Below, in pieces: positions 36,172 through 49,427 of a stretch of 64,000 nt of DNA. Positions within the stretch are counted from its first letter, which is position 1. Every line of letters begins with the position of its first letter. Source of the stretch: Primula veris (taxonomy: Eukaryota; Streptophyta; Magnoliopsida; Ericales; Primulaceae); the NCBI GenBank assembly GCA_963682055.1, contig OY821745.1, positions 2,425,501-2,489,500 of the forward strand, written 5' to 3'. The notes beneath the pieces were generated by a model. The model saw nothing but the letters and a program-made list of their open reading frames with translations. It did no database searches and was not told where the DNA came from. The translations under genes and the position numbers were made by a program.

Positions 36172-37804
36172 GGCTTCTGGGAGTACTTCTCAAATTAATC
36201 GTTTTTCAGAAAATTTGCATGTTAATTGATTACTTCTTCCGTTGTTTTCGTGCTTTTGTCTTTGGTTATTAGGGCTTTATCTTGTTGTTTTCGTACTTTG
36301 TCTTTGGTCGGGACTTTATTCTGTTGTTTTTGGTTAGGACTTTATCCCGCGTGCTCTCATTGGATCATTCGATCTATTTATGTAACATTGAACTTGCATT
36401 GGCCTTATGTTTATTTCGTTCAAGTTGTTAATCTTATTTGATTTCTATATATTTGTTGTTTTTATTTTTGTTACTTCATCAATCATGATATCAAACTTGC
36501 AGCGCAATTTCATAATAACAACTACGGTTGCTAGGCAAATTTTAGTTCTAATTAAAAAACAAGTACGAGAGTTCTAAAAATACTGCACTGATCGAACAAG
36601 CAAATTTTCAAAAATTAACAACTCGATTTTCTTCTACCCAGAGCAATGTGATTCAAGTTGTAAATTAAATGTCTCCAAACTTTTTGTCAATTTCTCGATA
36701 AACTGATTACAGAATATATCCTCGTTTACTATACTAAAATACTGATTCTATACATATCATCGAATAAAAAAAATAGGCGCAAATAAGTAAATTTTTTGAA
36801 ATTAAAAATTGATGATTCTTTATTTGCAAAATCCTGATGTTTCCAATCTAGTTCCAAGCTGCTCTTATAACACTTTGGCTTCATGCTCATAATATTTCAA
36901 CCTCCGACAATTTGTTAGCTATACAAAAAACCTATGCCAGATTGGTGCCTGTCCGACCAGTATACGTAAGGTCGGTGAGTCACGGGTCAACCTTTGTCGG
37001 TGTGCCGAATAGTTGTGTCCCCCACCTAGTGTTTCGGCCGCCACCTCCTAATTGACCCCTTTCCGAATCAAAACTTTAACAATTTCATTAAATTTTCATT
37101 ACATGCATACTTTTCAATGTTGGCGAATCTCGTCTCCATATCCATTGACGAATCCTCCGAAGAAAAAGAAACGCCCCAAAGTTGAATCAACGGTTTAGCT
37201 AGTACCAAACTACCAATTGATGAACAATGTTCTACCTTGCGGATTCACTAATTAACGTTGTAAACCTAAACTTTTGGAATACCACATACGCAATTAAACA
37301 AGCTAATTGTCACAAAAAGTACTTGAAGAGACAAAATTTCTACCTCGATCTGTATTAATTACTCCGTATTCGAATGTAAACAAAAGAGGCAAATCTCTCA
37401 CAACCTCACAATCCGAAAGTGAGTTTGATAGTGAGTTTGATAGTGATTTTTTCAACGAACTTGTTCAAGTAGTACTGGTTACCCTTAAATGCAAGAGAAT
37501 GGATAAAAGTAATCTAATGAACACAAAATACTCAAAATGTACAAACAATTTATTCACCGATTAATTAAGTGTCAAAACTATAATATTATTTTGAAACTTT
37601 TACTGATATTATATGTTCACTTTAAACTTTAGGATTAAACTGTAGATTAAAAGGAAACAAATAATAATGAAATAGAAAGGACCGGCCGGTCCCTAGGTAA
37701 ACAACCAAGTTATGACGAACACTACGGTAACACTCTCTATTCTTTCTATTATCTTCTTTAATTTTCAGCCTATCCTCCAACTATTTCGAATTTCCATCAC
37801 AAAG
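36172..37804. other. Intergenic region before the F-box gene
   Basis: Low-complexity AT-rich DNA. A copy of roughly the last 24 bases of the F-box coding region (TTATGACGAACACTACGGTAA) occurs at about 37710-37733, duplicating 37805-37826. An imperfect CTTTGTCTTTGGT repeat occurs near 36245-36310. No gene supported. Confidence 0.5.
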
Positions 37805-39148
37805 TTATGACGAACACTGCGGTAAAAAACTATCTCGATAACTATTATGATAATCAAAATCATTAATATGATTAGATGTTGTATTGCAACTGTGTTCTCT
37901 AGATGACTTCCAAACCTCCCCGCCCATATCTTTCAGCGAAACAAAACTTGGAACAAAATCAATAGCTGAAAAATCTAAGTTGCCAATTGTTTCTCTTTCT
38001 TTTTCATCCAGAGAAAAACTCGAGATATCACAAATTGTTCCTTTCAGAGAGCTGTAATAAAGCAGGGGGGAAGTTAGTGAACATGTAAGCAGCATATCCC
38101 CATTGTTCATTAAATTTTTTATTCTAAGCTCTTTGTTATCCATATAGCTAAACAGACGGTCCGGAACCTTAGTCGACATGCAATTTAGCGTCATGTCGAT
38201 TGTTAATTTCTTAGTCCAAGATTCTTTCACGCCATAATCATTCATCACACAAACTTCAAAATGTAGAGTATCAGCCGTATAGCTCAAGCAAAATAATCCA
38301 CCCAATATCCCAACATCAAGACGTAACCTAGATTTTTTATCATGAGTAGCATAATAGGGGGGTGGAGGTATATATGAATATTGTTCGGTTTCAAAATTGA
38401 AAGAGCAAATTAAATGTGACATCTCGGAACTGTCAGTGAGATAAGGATACTTTCCATCTAAACATGAGCAGTCAATCAAACTTCTCTTTAATGGTTCAGG
38501 GAGGTAACCAATATTTCTCCAGCAGTTTGTGCCAAGTGTATGTATCTCGGCGAATAAAGAGGAAGTGATTCGGATAACTTTATATTTCTTAGTCTTGGGA
38601 CAAAAGCCAAAAGCAGAGAACCTCAATAAAGGCCAAGGCTTAGGAAGAACCATAAACTCGCCAAGAATAGGATTGCAAACGCAAAACATTGTATAACCTG
38701 GAGTTGGCAGGATAAGATAATATAAACATATCAACCCATTACAAGAACCGGAAAGTGAACCATATACACACTTTTTTGGGTAACTTTTGGTTATCACGTC
38801 TGGCATGGTCAACCTTTTCCAAGGACAAAAACCGTTGTATTCAGAAACAGAGAGTTTATCCGGATTGGGCACGTTGGTTAAGTAAAATCTAGAACCAAAC
38901 CACGAGGGCTGAACAACCAAACAATGAGTAGCATTTGGTGCTTTAGCGAGATGAACTTTAGCGAAATAAGGATTTGTGAGGATATAAAGAAAAGTTTTGC
39001 ATACACATCTGCAACAAAATATGGTATCTATAGGGACGACTCTCGAGAGTATATCCATTATTATAGGTTCGGGCAATTCCAATATCCTGCCATTGCTATT
39101 TCTTCCATTTGTTACATGATTCTCTCCTACACATTTTTTCATAACCAT
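37805..39148 (-). CDS. F-box protein with F-box-associated (FBA) domain
   Basis: A single-exon, 447-aa predicted substrate adaptor of SCF ubiquitin ligases. The F-box lies at about residues 22-70, with LPEPIIMDILSRVPI-like spacing (here ILELPEPIIMDILSRVVPID, then CRCVCKTFLYIL). It should bind SKP1/ASK proteins. Residues about 110-390 fit the FBA/kelch-like beta-propeller family, with GSCNGLICLYY, VCNPILGEFMVLP and FGFCPKTKKYKVIRI in the usual order. These families are large and fast-evolving in plants, so substrate and orthology cannot be called. The frame is intact with no stops. Upstream DNA is AT-rich with T-runs. Confidence 0.9.
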   Translation of the reverse strand: MVMKKCVGENHVTNGRNSNGRILELPEPIIMDILSRVVPIDTIFCCRCVCKTFLYILTNPYFAKVHLAKAPNATHCLVVQPSWFGSRFYLTNVPNPDKLSVSEYNGFCPWKRLTMPDVITKSYPKKCVYGSLSGSCNGLICLYYLILPTPGYTMFCVCNPILGEFMVLPKPWPLLRFSAFGFCPKTKKYKVIRITSSLFAEIHTLGTNCWRNIGYLPEPLKRSLIDCSCLDGKYPYLTDSSEMSHLICSFNFETEQYSYIPPPPYYATHDKKSRLRLDVGILGGLFCLSYTADTLHFEVCVMNDYGVKESWTKKLTIDMTLNCMSTKVPDRLFSYMDNKELRIKNLMNNGDMLLTCSLTSPLLYYSSLKGTICDISSFSLDEKERETIGNLDFSAIDFVPSFVSLKDMGGEVWKSSREHSCNTTSNHINDFDYHNSYRDSFLPQCSS

Positions 39149-39510
39149 CTTGTGTTATCCTGAAATTAATATACAAATACTGTATGTATTAACCAAGATA
39201 TGGACATAGGTCTTGATCCTTTTTCTCGCAAAAGAAAAACCAGTTCTATTTTGGTCATCATTTTTTTAGCGATGTGTCTTTTAACCAGAAAAAAGAAAGA
39301 AAAAAATTATATCCTTACTTTCTCTCTAAGCTGCAAGCATACATCACGCTCTTTTTTCAGACAGCTTTAATATCTTTTTTTACCTTCGTTTCTTCATTTT
39401 TTTTTCTCGTTTTGTACCTTGCTTTTTAATTTTCTTTTTTATAACCATGATTTCTACTTCTTTTTTTCATTTTTTGTACATTTGTTTCTTAACTTTTCTT
39501 TTTTTACCTT

Positions 39511-39517
<7 letters not shown>

Positions 39518-39543
<26 letters not shown>
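39518..39543. repeat. (TA)n microsatellite
   Basis: Uninterrupted TA dinucleotides, about 13 units. Likely length-polymorphic. Confidence 0.85.
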
Positions 39544-39545
<2 letters not shown>

Positions 39546-39833
39546 TTAGTAATCGTGCCCCACGCGTTGCGTATGCGGCGCGTAATACAATAAAAATATA
39601 GAAAATATGTATAGTTATGATATAAATACGTGGATAATACAAAAAAAATATAAATATTTAAAATAATGTTTGGTTGTTAAAGAGTGATAAATAATTTTAT
39701 TAGTTTTTACTTTTTATATTTTTATGGAAGTATGGTATTATTGTAATTAATATAAAGATGTAGTGGTATTTTTTGAAAAAATTGGCTAAATTGGGCATCT
39801 TTATTTAACTTGGATTAACTTATTATAATATAA

Positions 39834-39834
<1 letters not shown>

Positions 39835-39874
<40 letters not shown>
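39835..39874. repeat. (AT)n microsatellite
   Basis: About 19-20 uninterrupted AT dinucleotides. Confidence 0.88.
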
Positions 39875-39877
<3 letters not shown>

Positions 39878-41538
39878 CTTTTTTTTTCAACCACTAAACT
39901 CTGGTACAAAAATAAAAATAAAATAGAAATCAAGGTAAAAAAAAGAATATTCAAGAAACAAATGTACAAAAAGTAAAACTCGTGGAAAAAAAGAAAGAAA
40001 AATTAAGATACTAATGTATAAAACAAAATAAAAATAAGAAACGAAAGTACGAAAATATATTAAACTCTATCAAAAATTTAGTCAAACGGTAATCGTGGCC
40101 TCAACTTATTGGTATATACAGTTGACCACTTAACTTTTTTCAATATTAACCTGGGTAATAACACACTAACTATAAGAAAAAAGAGGAAAACGAAAATATA
40201 TGATGGAACAAAACTTGTAATTGTGAATCCAGTTTCTTTGAATTAGTTATAGTTCTTAATAGTTGCAGCAATTATAATTAACTTCGGTTAAAGTTTGTTA
40301 TCACAGAATCACAATGAGCACCTAGTGTCATAATTGCATGTTTTTTTCCTAGAAATATGGGTGCTAGAAATTTAAGTCGACAATATTGTTTTAATTAAAA
40401 AGTTAAATTTCCTTAATATGCGGGTGGTGTAGCACTTTTCAACTTTATTCTAACCTTCTCGTGACCTAATAGGTACATTTATTCAGGGTGGACATAATTA
40501 TTTTTTAAAGATAAAAATATGTCGAATAAAACATAAAATAAATAAGATATAATATAATATAAAAAAAAAAATTTATGTTTAACATTGTATAAAATAAATA
40601 TGAAGTTAAAACAAAAGGTATTGAGTAATAAAATATTTTTTTAATAATCTTGTTTGTTTGAGAAAATACAATGATCATTTACTAAATTTGATAATTTCAA
40701 GATAAAAAACATAAAAAAAAAATTAAAAAATATAACATGATTTAAACTTATAAACTTCCAATACATTAAACTCAATTTTACCACTACACCAACAAATCTT
40801 TTTTTAATTAGAGGGACTATCAATGTATATATATATATATATGTGTTAAAAAAAAATTAAATTACACATACAAAAATAAAATTAAAAAATCGTTACAGGG
40901 TGGTCATGGCCACCCCGCCATCCCCGGGTCCGCCCATGCATATATTAGATGTGAAAATAATGATATTTTGAATTTGAAATAAAAACAAAGCAATACCTAC
41001 TAATTTGTAGAGTTTGAGAGAGAATTAATTAGACTTCTGGGAGGAAACTTAGTGTTTCTTGTAGATCTGAATAAATTATTAGGGTTTGTAGTCTACGCAA
41101 GTTTATGTAGAAAAACATTGAAGTGGTTTCCTTAATTAAATAAACAAGTAAATATTTTTTCCCAATTATATATACTCCGGTAAATTTGACATTGCATATG
41201 GTACATATTAAATTAACAAACTTAATTATTTGGAATTGTATCATCTATCATTGATTTAAAAGTTTTTGATCAACCAGTTTTTACATGCACCTTTGATCGT
41301 GTCATTGACCAGTAGTGTGCTGTTAACTACCAAAAAATGAAAATTTCAGCAAAATCTAAATAAATGCGAACATTCAAAACAACCATTTTTTTTTTTGTGC
41401 TCAGTTTAATAAACACAAAATATATTCCTGCGTATCTTTTATTTTATAAATTTATGAACGATTCAATGAACATAAAATACATCCAACGGTAGTTAAAAAT
41501 ACACTAAATTACAGTATATTGTTTTACCAAACACTCTA

Positions 41539-41924
41539 TGTAGAATTCCACAATCTGGTGGATTATACAGTCAATATACCTAATATATTGACAGATATAT
41601 ATATGTATATATATAATCGTCTGTATATATATAGAGAGATATAAAACTGAAAACTTTATTGATTAAAATGTTTCTGTCTAATTACAAATCAGTATCTACA
41701 GTCTTTATATAGTGCAAACTGCAACTTTCAGACTTTATAGAATTAGTCCATTAATTACAGAAAGTAACATATTACAACTTTCTGTCTTTACACAATTGGT
41801 CCTTTAATTACAGATAATAACATACTTTCAATATACAGGTCTACTAGTTAACAGCTTTTTCATATCAGTCATGTAACTTCTGCAATGTCACTTATTAGTC
41901 CAACATATAAACATATATTCAATA
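41539..41924 (-). repeat. 3' LTR of copia element
   Basis: 386 bp, about 98% identical to 46853-47239. The polypurine tract abuts its inner edge at 41925-41940. Confidence 0.95.
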
Positions 41925-41931
41925 TACCCCC

Positions 41932-44900
41932 TCAAGTTGGGCTGTGTAGTGATAAAACACCCAACCTGGATAACAAATTTGTAAAAATTGGTGCACCCAA
42001 AGCCTTTGTAAACATATCAGCCAAATTATTAGAAGTATAAACATGCAAAAGATGGACTATTTCCTTCTGTATTTGCTCTCTTATAAAATGACAATCCACT
42101 TCTATATGCTTTGTTCTTTCATGATGAACTGAATTATGTGCTAAAGCTAATGCAGACTTACTGTCTGTATAAAGAATTGCAGCCTGTTTATGTTCTAAAC
42201 TAAAGTCTTTTATAAGCTGTAAAAGCCAAATTATCTCACATGATGTTGCTGCTAAAGCCCGCCTCTGCTGAACTTCTAGATATGGTGTTCTGTTTTTTAC
42301 TTTTCCATGAGATCAAAGAATCACCTAAAAATATACAAAAACCTGTAATAGATTTCATAGTATCTACACATGATGCCCAATCAGAATCACAAAAAGCTTT
42401 TAAACTGAAATCACTAGAGGAAGAAAAAAAAATACCTTTAGCTGGATTTTTCTTGACATATTTCAGTATTCTCATAGCTGCTGCAAAATGTTGCTTACTG
42501 GGAGATGCCAGAAATTGGCTAAGTGTATGAACTGAAAAACTAATGTCAGGTCTGGTGATAGTTAAATATAATAGCCTACCAATTAACCTTCTATATTCAG
42601 TTATATCATCATGTAAATCTGGATTCTTTATAGTGTATTTTGTTTTGGTATCCATTGGGAAATCTATAGGTTTAATAGCTAACTGGCCAGTCTCAGCCAA
42701 CAATTCTAAAGCATACTTTCTTTGACAAACATGAATTCCTTCTTTGTTTCTAGCTATTTCAAGACCCAGAAAGTACTTAAGTTCCCCTAAATCTTTTAGT
42801 TTAAACCTGTTATCTAAAAAAGTTTTAACTTGATTAATTAAAGTGGAAGATGAACTCCCAAACAGTATGTCATCTACATAAACTAATAAAGCAAAGAAAC
42901 TACCATTCTTATTATAACTAAATAAAGAATAATCAGCAGTAGACTGAACAAAACCAAAAACAATCAAAGCATTACTAAGCTTAGAAAACCACTGTCTTGA
43001 AGCTTGTTTCAAACCATATAAAGATTTCTGCAATTTACAAACCATATTGGTATTTTCTTGATGAAAACCTGGTGGCACAAGCATATAAACCTCTTCATCT
43101 AAGTCCCCATGTAAAAAAGCATTATTAACATCTATTTGAGATAAAATCCAGTTCTTGGAAGCAGCTATAGCTAAAAAAACTCTAACAGTGGTCATTTTTG
43201 CTACTGGTGAAAAAGTAGTTTCATAATCAATACCCTCTAGCTGTGTATAACCTTTGGCTACAAGCCTAGCTTTGTATCTTTCTACACTACCATCAGCTTT
43301 ATACTTAATTCTATATACCCATTTACAACCAATTGGGTGTTTTCCTATAGGTAATGTAGTTAAAACCCAAGTACTGTTTTCTTCTAAAGCCTTAATTTCC
43401 TTTTGCATTGCTTCTTGCCATAAAGGATCACTGTGTGCCTCTTTATAATTCCTAGGTTCACTTTTAGAAGAAATAGCTAAGCAAAAAGACTTATACTTAT
43501 GTGAAGTATTTTCATAAGTAAGATAAGAAGACAAAGGATATAAAGAAGTAGCTAAAGAAGATACTTTATTAGAATTAACATGATAATCTTGAAGATATGC
43601 AGGTGCATTATGTGACTTTTTTGGTCTATTATTAACATAAATTATAGAATGAACAACATCAGAAGTATTAATAGCCTTAGGTTTAGGTTTGTCAGTAAAC
43701 AACTCAGATTTTCCTTTAACAGATAGATCATTATCATCAATACTACTTTCATTAAAAAACATTATATGTTCATAAAAAGTTACATCCCTAGAAAGAGAAA
43801 ACTCATGTGTTTCACAATCATATAATTTATAACCTTTTGTACTGGTGCCATAACCTATTAAAACACATTTTCTTCCTCTTGGATCAAACTTAGTCCTGTT
43901 TCTTGATAGTGTACTGGCAAAACACAAACAACCAAATACTCTAAGATGACTGTAAGAAGCCTTTTTATTATATAACATTTTATAAGGTGACTTGTTTTTC
44001 AACAAAGGGGTAGGCATTCTATTTATTAAATAAACAGCAGTAAGTATACAATCTCCCCAAAATTTTAAAGGCAAACATGAATGAAATCTTAAAGCCTTTG
44101 CTACATTAAGAAGATGCTGGTGTTTTCTTTCAACTATACCATTTTGTTGAGATGTTTCTACACAGCTTGTTGATGTAAAATGCCATTATTCAAGTAAAAA
44201 TTGTTTAAATTAAACTCAGATCTATTATCTGACCTTAATACTTTAATATGCAAACCAAACTGAGTATTAACCATTTTAACAAAATGTGTAAGAACAGCAG
44301 TAGTGTCAGATTTATTTTTAAGAAGAAAAACCCAAGTACATCTAGTGTAATCATCTACAATAATTAAGAAAAAATGATGACCATTCTGTGTTTCTACAGG
44401 TCCCCATAAGTCACAATGTATTAATTCAAAAGCAAGAGTAGTAGAAGAAGTGCTTAAAGGAAAAGAAGATCTATTATGTTTAGCAAGATAACAGGAATCA
44501 CAAACAACATCAGAACTATTGTCTATATCACTAATATCAAGTCTCAATACTGATCTACTGGGATAACCTAACCTATAATGCCAAATAGATGGCTTATTCT
44601 GAGAAGAAGAATTACAAACAGGAGGTTTTTCACTAGTCTTACTGAAAATAACAGGATTCTGGAAAAAATAAAGGCCATTTCTCTCTGCAGCACTACCAAT
44701 CATCTTCATAGAGCCCTGGTCCTGAATATAACATAAATTTGACTCAAATTTGACAACACAAGAGACATCCCTAGTTAACTTACTAACTGATATTAGATTA
44801 AAACTAAAAGAGGGAACACATAAGACATTGTATAATACTAATCCAGACTTAAATTTTACTGTTTCAATCCAATTTACTTCAGCTTTATGACCATTAGGTA

Positions 44901-46273
44901 AATTTACATAAGGAATATTACTAGTTTTGTATGTAGAAAATTTAGAAAAATCATTAATCATGTGTTCACTAGCTCCACTATCTAATATCCAAGTATTTTT
45001 ATTATTGTCAAACCCTAAGGAATCATGGATGGAATCAATGGAACAATTATAAACTGCAGTTGTACCTGTCATGTCAGTAAAGATGAGATTTGATATGGGT
45101 GTGTCAATAACAGCAACTTGCTGTGAAGAACTAGCATCATTAAATTGAGAAGAATTAACAGCTGCTACTTGATTCTGACCTATTTGAGCCTGAGAAACTT
45201 GATTCTGATAAGAATCTTGATAAGAAAACTGATTCTGATAAGGCAAGAGATGAGGAGACTGAAGATTCTGCTGAAAAACTCCAGAAGGTTGAGAAGTAGA
45301 TGCTAAATAAGCTTGTGGTCTAAATTGAAAAGAAGGTTGAAAGGAAGGTAGTCTAGGTCTAGGTCTCCAACCAGGTGGATACCCATGAACTTTATAACAC
45401 TTGTCCCTAGTGTGTCTATTAGAACCACAGTGAGAACACTTCATATTATTACTGCCTCTTCCAAAACTAGGCCTATAATTACCCTGGTTATACCCAACAG
45501 CCCTTTGATTACCCTGAATATTCTGAGATTGAACACTTAAAGCCAAATTCTGAGACTGTACCACATTATTATTATGAACATTGTTCTGTTTCTCATCATG
45601 GCTGACCATTGAGTAAATATTATTCATACTAGGCATGGGTTTCATAAGCAAAATCTGACCCCTTACCATAGAAAACCTTTCATTTAAACCCATCAAGAAA
45701 GTCATTTTGAACATTCTGTTATCTCTAGCAACAATAGCAGACATCACACTACAAGTACACCCAGCAATTGTACCACAACTACACCTAGGAATTGGATTAA
45801 TAATAGACAAAGCATTCCAAGAAGTTTCTAATTTGGTCAAATAGGTGGATACAAACATATTTCCTTGTGTGGTAGAATTAATATCCTGATGAAGTTCATA
45901 AATCTTAGCTTCATTACCCTGAGAAAACTTTTCATTTAATTCCATCCACATTCTAGTAGCTGTGTCTACATAAAGAATAGACTGGGCAATATCCTCACTA
46001 ACTGAATTTATTATCCAAGACATTACTATCAAATTACACTGATGTCAAGCCCCAAACATTTGATCCCCCTCAACCCTCAACAGGACATGGTAAAGTACCA
46101 TTAACAAACCCTAATTTAGACTTGGCCCCAATAGAAATCTCCATTGCCCTTTTCCAAGAATGGAAATTAGAACCAGAAAGAATAGGAGAAACCAAACTAG
46201 AACTAGTATTCTCATTAGTCCCTATGAAGTATGGATTCATAGTGGTAATCACAGGTGCAGCTATACTTTCCAT
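41932..46273 (-). pseudogene. Copia gag-pol polyprotein, disrupted
   Basis: In transcript order: gag start at 46273 (MESIAAP), gag core, CCHC knuckle with CX2CX4HX4C spacing near 45420, protease DSGA near 44975, GAG-pre-integrase, integrase (HCDLWGP, DDYTR), reverse transcriptase with YVDD near 42870, and RNase H reaching a stop at 41932. Breaks are a frameshift plus a TGA between about 46040 and 46075 in gag, a 1-nt frameshift near 44155 in integrase, and a lesion with frame change near 42250 in RNase H. The remaining frames are long and well conserved, so decay is recent. Confidence 0.92.
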
Positions 46274-46840
46274 AAAAACCCTAAGTGGAAAAAGAAAGGA
46301 AGAATTAAACCTATTGTTTCAAGAAATAAGAAATCCTATTAAAAAACAATCTTTTAACAGAAAACCCCTAATTCCTTTTTAAAGAATTGGGGCAAATTTT
46401 ACTTCTGTTTTTGAAATTAATAATAAAAAGAACAGAAACCACTTAAGCAACAAATTAGTCTTAATTTTCAATAAGCTATATCAATAGAAAGATCTATCAC
46501 AGAAAACCCCTAAATCTTTTTAAAGAATTGGGGTAAATTTTACTTCTGTTTTGAAATATTTAAAACAACAATAATCAGAAATAACAAAAAGAGAATTTAA
46601 ACAACAAATTAACCTTAATTTGTAACAAATTATACATAAAAAAAATATTTACAGAAAACCCCTAATTCTTTTAAAGAATTGGGGTAAGTTTTACTTCTGA
46701 TTGTTGATCAAGATAATAAATCTATTATCTTTTAAGAAATAATTAAGATAATATATATAAAAAAAACCTAATTTTAGGATTTAAAGAAGATCAAACCAGC
46801 TTTAATTGCAGGCGTAATTAACAGCGGAAAAGAGTGATTC

Positions 46841-46852
46841 GCTCTGATACCA
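46841..46852 (-). other. Primer binding site, initiator tRNA-Met
   Basis: TGGTATCAGAGC on the minus strand matches the 3' end complement of plant initiator tRNA-Met and abuts the 5' LTR. Confidence 0.92.
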
Positions 46853-47239
46853 TGTAGAATTCCACAATCTGGTGGATTATACCGTCAATATACCTAATAT
46901 ATTGACAGATATATATATGTATATATGTAATCGTCTGTATATATAGAGAGAGATATAAAACTGAAAACTTTATTGATTAAAATGTTTCTGTCTAATTACA
47001 AATCATTATCTACGGTCTTTATATAGTGCAAACTGCAACTTTCAGACTTTACAGAATTAGTCCATTAATTACAGAAAGTAACATATTACAACTTTCTGTC
47101 TTTACACAATTGGTCCTTTAATTACAGATAATAACATACTTTCAATATACAGGTCTACTAGTTAACAGCTTCTTTCATATCAGTCATGTAACTTCTGCAA
47201 TGTCACTTATTAGTGCAACATATAAACATATATTCAATA
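46853..47239 (-). repeat. 5' LTR of copia element
   Basis: 387 bp; in transcript orientation it begins TATTGAATATATG and ends TCTACA, followed directly by the primer binding site. Confidence 0.95.
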
Positions 47240-49427
47240 CTCTAGCGAAGACGAACTACGAGTCTAATTAAGAAAAACACAACTAAAGCAATTAAATGAA
47301 CACCTTATATATACCCCAAAAGTTTTATTTATAAAATTAATTTAATGGACAGAAAATATGTAATGAACACAAAATTACTCAACATTGTCATGAGCGCAAA
47401 ATACGCCAAAAAGTATAGGAAAATATTCTAATGGCAATGGGAACAAAATACATATAACCGAGAGTTTTGTCAGATTGGATCTTGAAAATCAACAATCTAA
47501 TGAATAAATAATATGCTAAAACTATCCAAAATACAATAAAATTGATTCAAAATAAATCTTATGAACACGGATTTAACTAGAAAATGGACAAGAAATATTA
47601 AAAAGAACTCAAAATTTTCAATTCTATATTCATTAGCTAGACTGTCTAGAAAGTAAATAGTCCCGTGAACAAAAATTACTGAAACTTACCCAAAGGAACG
47701 ATTCGAAATCGATCAATCTTGCAAGCACAGGAGACTTAAACAAGGGAATTGAAATAGCTTCTATTGGAAAAAAAAAGTCAGAAAGAAAAAAAAAACTCAA
47801 AATGGGCAAATTTGTTCATTAGACTTCCTTGAATGTAAAAAGGTCTATTGGACTAAAAAAAATAATGCAAAATAGACTCAAAATGCAAAAAAAAAAAAAG
47901 AACACAAAATAAATCAAAAAGTGAATAGAAATAGTCTCGGCAATTGTTTTGAGACGGAGTAAGTAACTCATACTTTGATACATGGTTGTTAGTCCAGTGA
48001 CATAACTTTCTCCAAATATTGGGCATTGACCGGTACCGGTGTTCGAGTAAGCCCTAGCAGAGTAAACTACAAACTATTATTTAACCGGGAGTTACAATTG
48101 TGTCTTGTCATATTAGACTTTTATTGTGGATTTAGTAGATGTGCGCGTAATCAATTAGGTACATAGCACTTGTATTAAAAAAAAAAGGAGAAACATATTT
48201 TTAGTGTATTATACTATCACTGATTAACAATTTACTTATTATCTAACAATTTTCGTTGAATTAAATAACTAACAATATAAATCAACAAAACACTTGTACT
48301 AAAAAAAAAGACAAAAATATTTTTAATGTTTCAGTGATTAACAATTTAGTTATTAATATCTAGCAGTTTCCGTTGAATTAAATAACTAACATCATATCTC
48401 ACATTACAGAATTTATTTTTGATGAATGTTGACATAATCCATAATTAGTACTATGTGAGAGAAAGGGAGTGCAATTCCGTTATTTTGTTTAACGTGAGGT
48501 TCTTAATAGTAACATATTCCATAAATTAGTACCTAATTAAAATTATTGCTACAATACTTAAATTGTTAATAAACGTAGTACAATTTTTTATCGAAATATG
48601 AACAAAACACGTTTATTTTATAGCGGGGATTTTTCGAATGCATTTTATCTTATTTCACGTATAAACCGTAAAAACAAATTTCGAACCGTAAGTCAAATTT
48701 ACGGTTTAACTTTCGGTTTGAAAAAAATAACAATTTTCTTGCTGTTTTTTCATGAAAGTATTCAAATAGTGATGTGGCCTCAAATAATTTTTGCTCGAAT
48801 GTCATAAATTTAAAAGTTACTTTATTTTCGTTATAGAGAAAGTGTAAAAATATATATATATATATTTTAAAAAAAAAATCAAAAAAAATCTAGTCAAATA
48901 ATATGTTTTTTAAACTGAAATACTTATTATGTACGTATATGTATGCGTTTTAGTAAAAACATTGTAAATTATAATGTTTTGAAAATACATGATTAAATTT
49001 ATATAAATTATAAAAAATATGTACAAAATGAAAAGTAAAACTAATTTTCATCCGACTAAATTAACGAAAGTACCTGAATTTTGAATATTATGATAGTTAA
49101 GCACGTCAATCGTTAAAATCAGATAAGTATTTCGCTACAAAAAAATACACAAATAGCGACGGGATTAGTAACGGTATTTTTTGTTACGAGCTTATTAAGG
49201 ACGGTTTTTATGACGGTTTTGTGACAGTTTTGTCAATTTGTAACAAATTTGTGACATCTTTTTAAATTAACGACATGCTTGTAACAGTTTTTGACTTTCA
49301 CTGAATCAAATATTATTTTGTAATGTTTATTCATAAAAGTAACATAAAATAATCAACAATTTAAGTTTCCCTCTTAAAATCCATAACAGATTAACCAACC
49401 ACCACTCATTCAAATCAACTCTCTCTC
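47240..49427. other. Intergenic region between copia element and LPA3
   Basis: AT-rich. A motif of the type AACAATTTA(G/C)TTATTA...CGTTGAATTAAATAACTAAC is duplicated near 48225 and 48340. The part nearest LPA3 holds a CACTA-like fragment and the LPA3 promoter. No gene seen. Confidence 0.5.
49127..49305. repeat. CACTA-like terminal fragment near the LPA3 promoter
   Basis: CGCTACAAAAAAATACACAA resembles the CACTACAAAAAA end of CACTA elements. It is followed by repeated short motifs (TAGCGACGG, TAACGG, TGACGGTTTTGTGACAG, TAACGACATG) like subterminal repeats. The partner end was not found. It ends about 120 bp before the LPA3 start codon. Confidence 0.45.

Larger units (their letters stand above)
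39149..41538. other. Very AT-rich gene-free region
   Basis: Contains poly-T/poly-A tracts and two TA microsatellites. A segment near 40485-40935 ends with GGCCACCCCGCCATCCC and GGGTCCGCCCATGC, resembling the end of a GGGCGGACCC-type MITE. No gene seen. Confidence 0.5.
41539..47239 (-). mobile_element. Ty1-copia LTR retrotransposon, complete structure, coding broken
   Basis: Two LTRs (41539-41924 and 46853-47239) bound the element, and a 5-bp target duplication CTCTA (41534-41538, 47240-47244) flanks it. On the minus strand the 5' LTR is followed at once by TGGTATCAGAGC, the initiator tRNA-Met primer site. A purine-rich tract (AACTTGAGGGGG) precedes the 3' LTR. Integrase precedes reverse transcriptase, which defines Ty1-copia. 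By eye the LTRs differ at about eight bases and one indel, suggesting recent insertion. LTR ends are TA...CA instead of TG...CA. Frameshifts and a stop make it non-autonomous. Confidence 0.95.

Noticed and set aside
46122..46382. Plus-strand open frames antisense to copia gag and leader
   Set aside because: Shadow frames of the retrotransposon.
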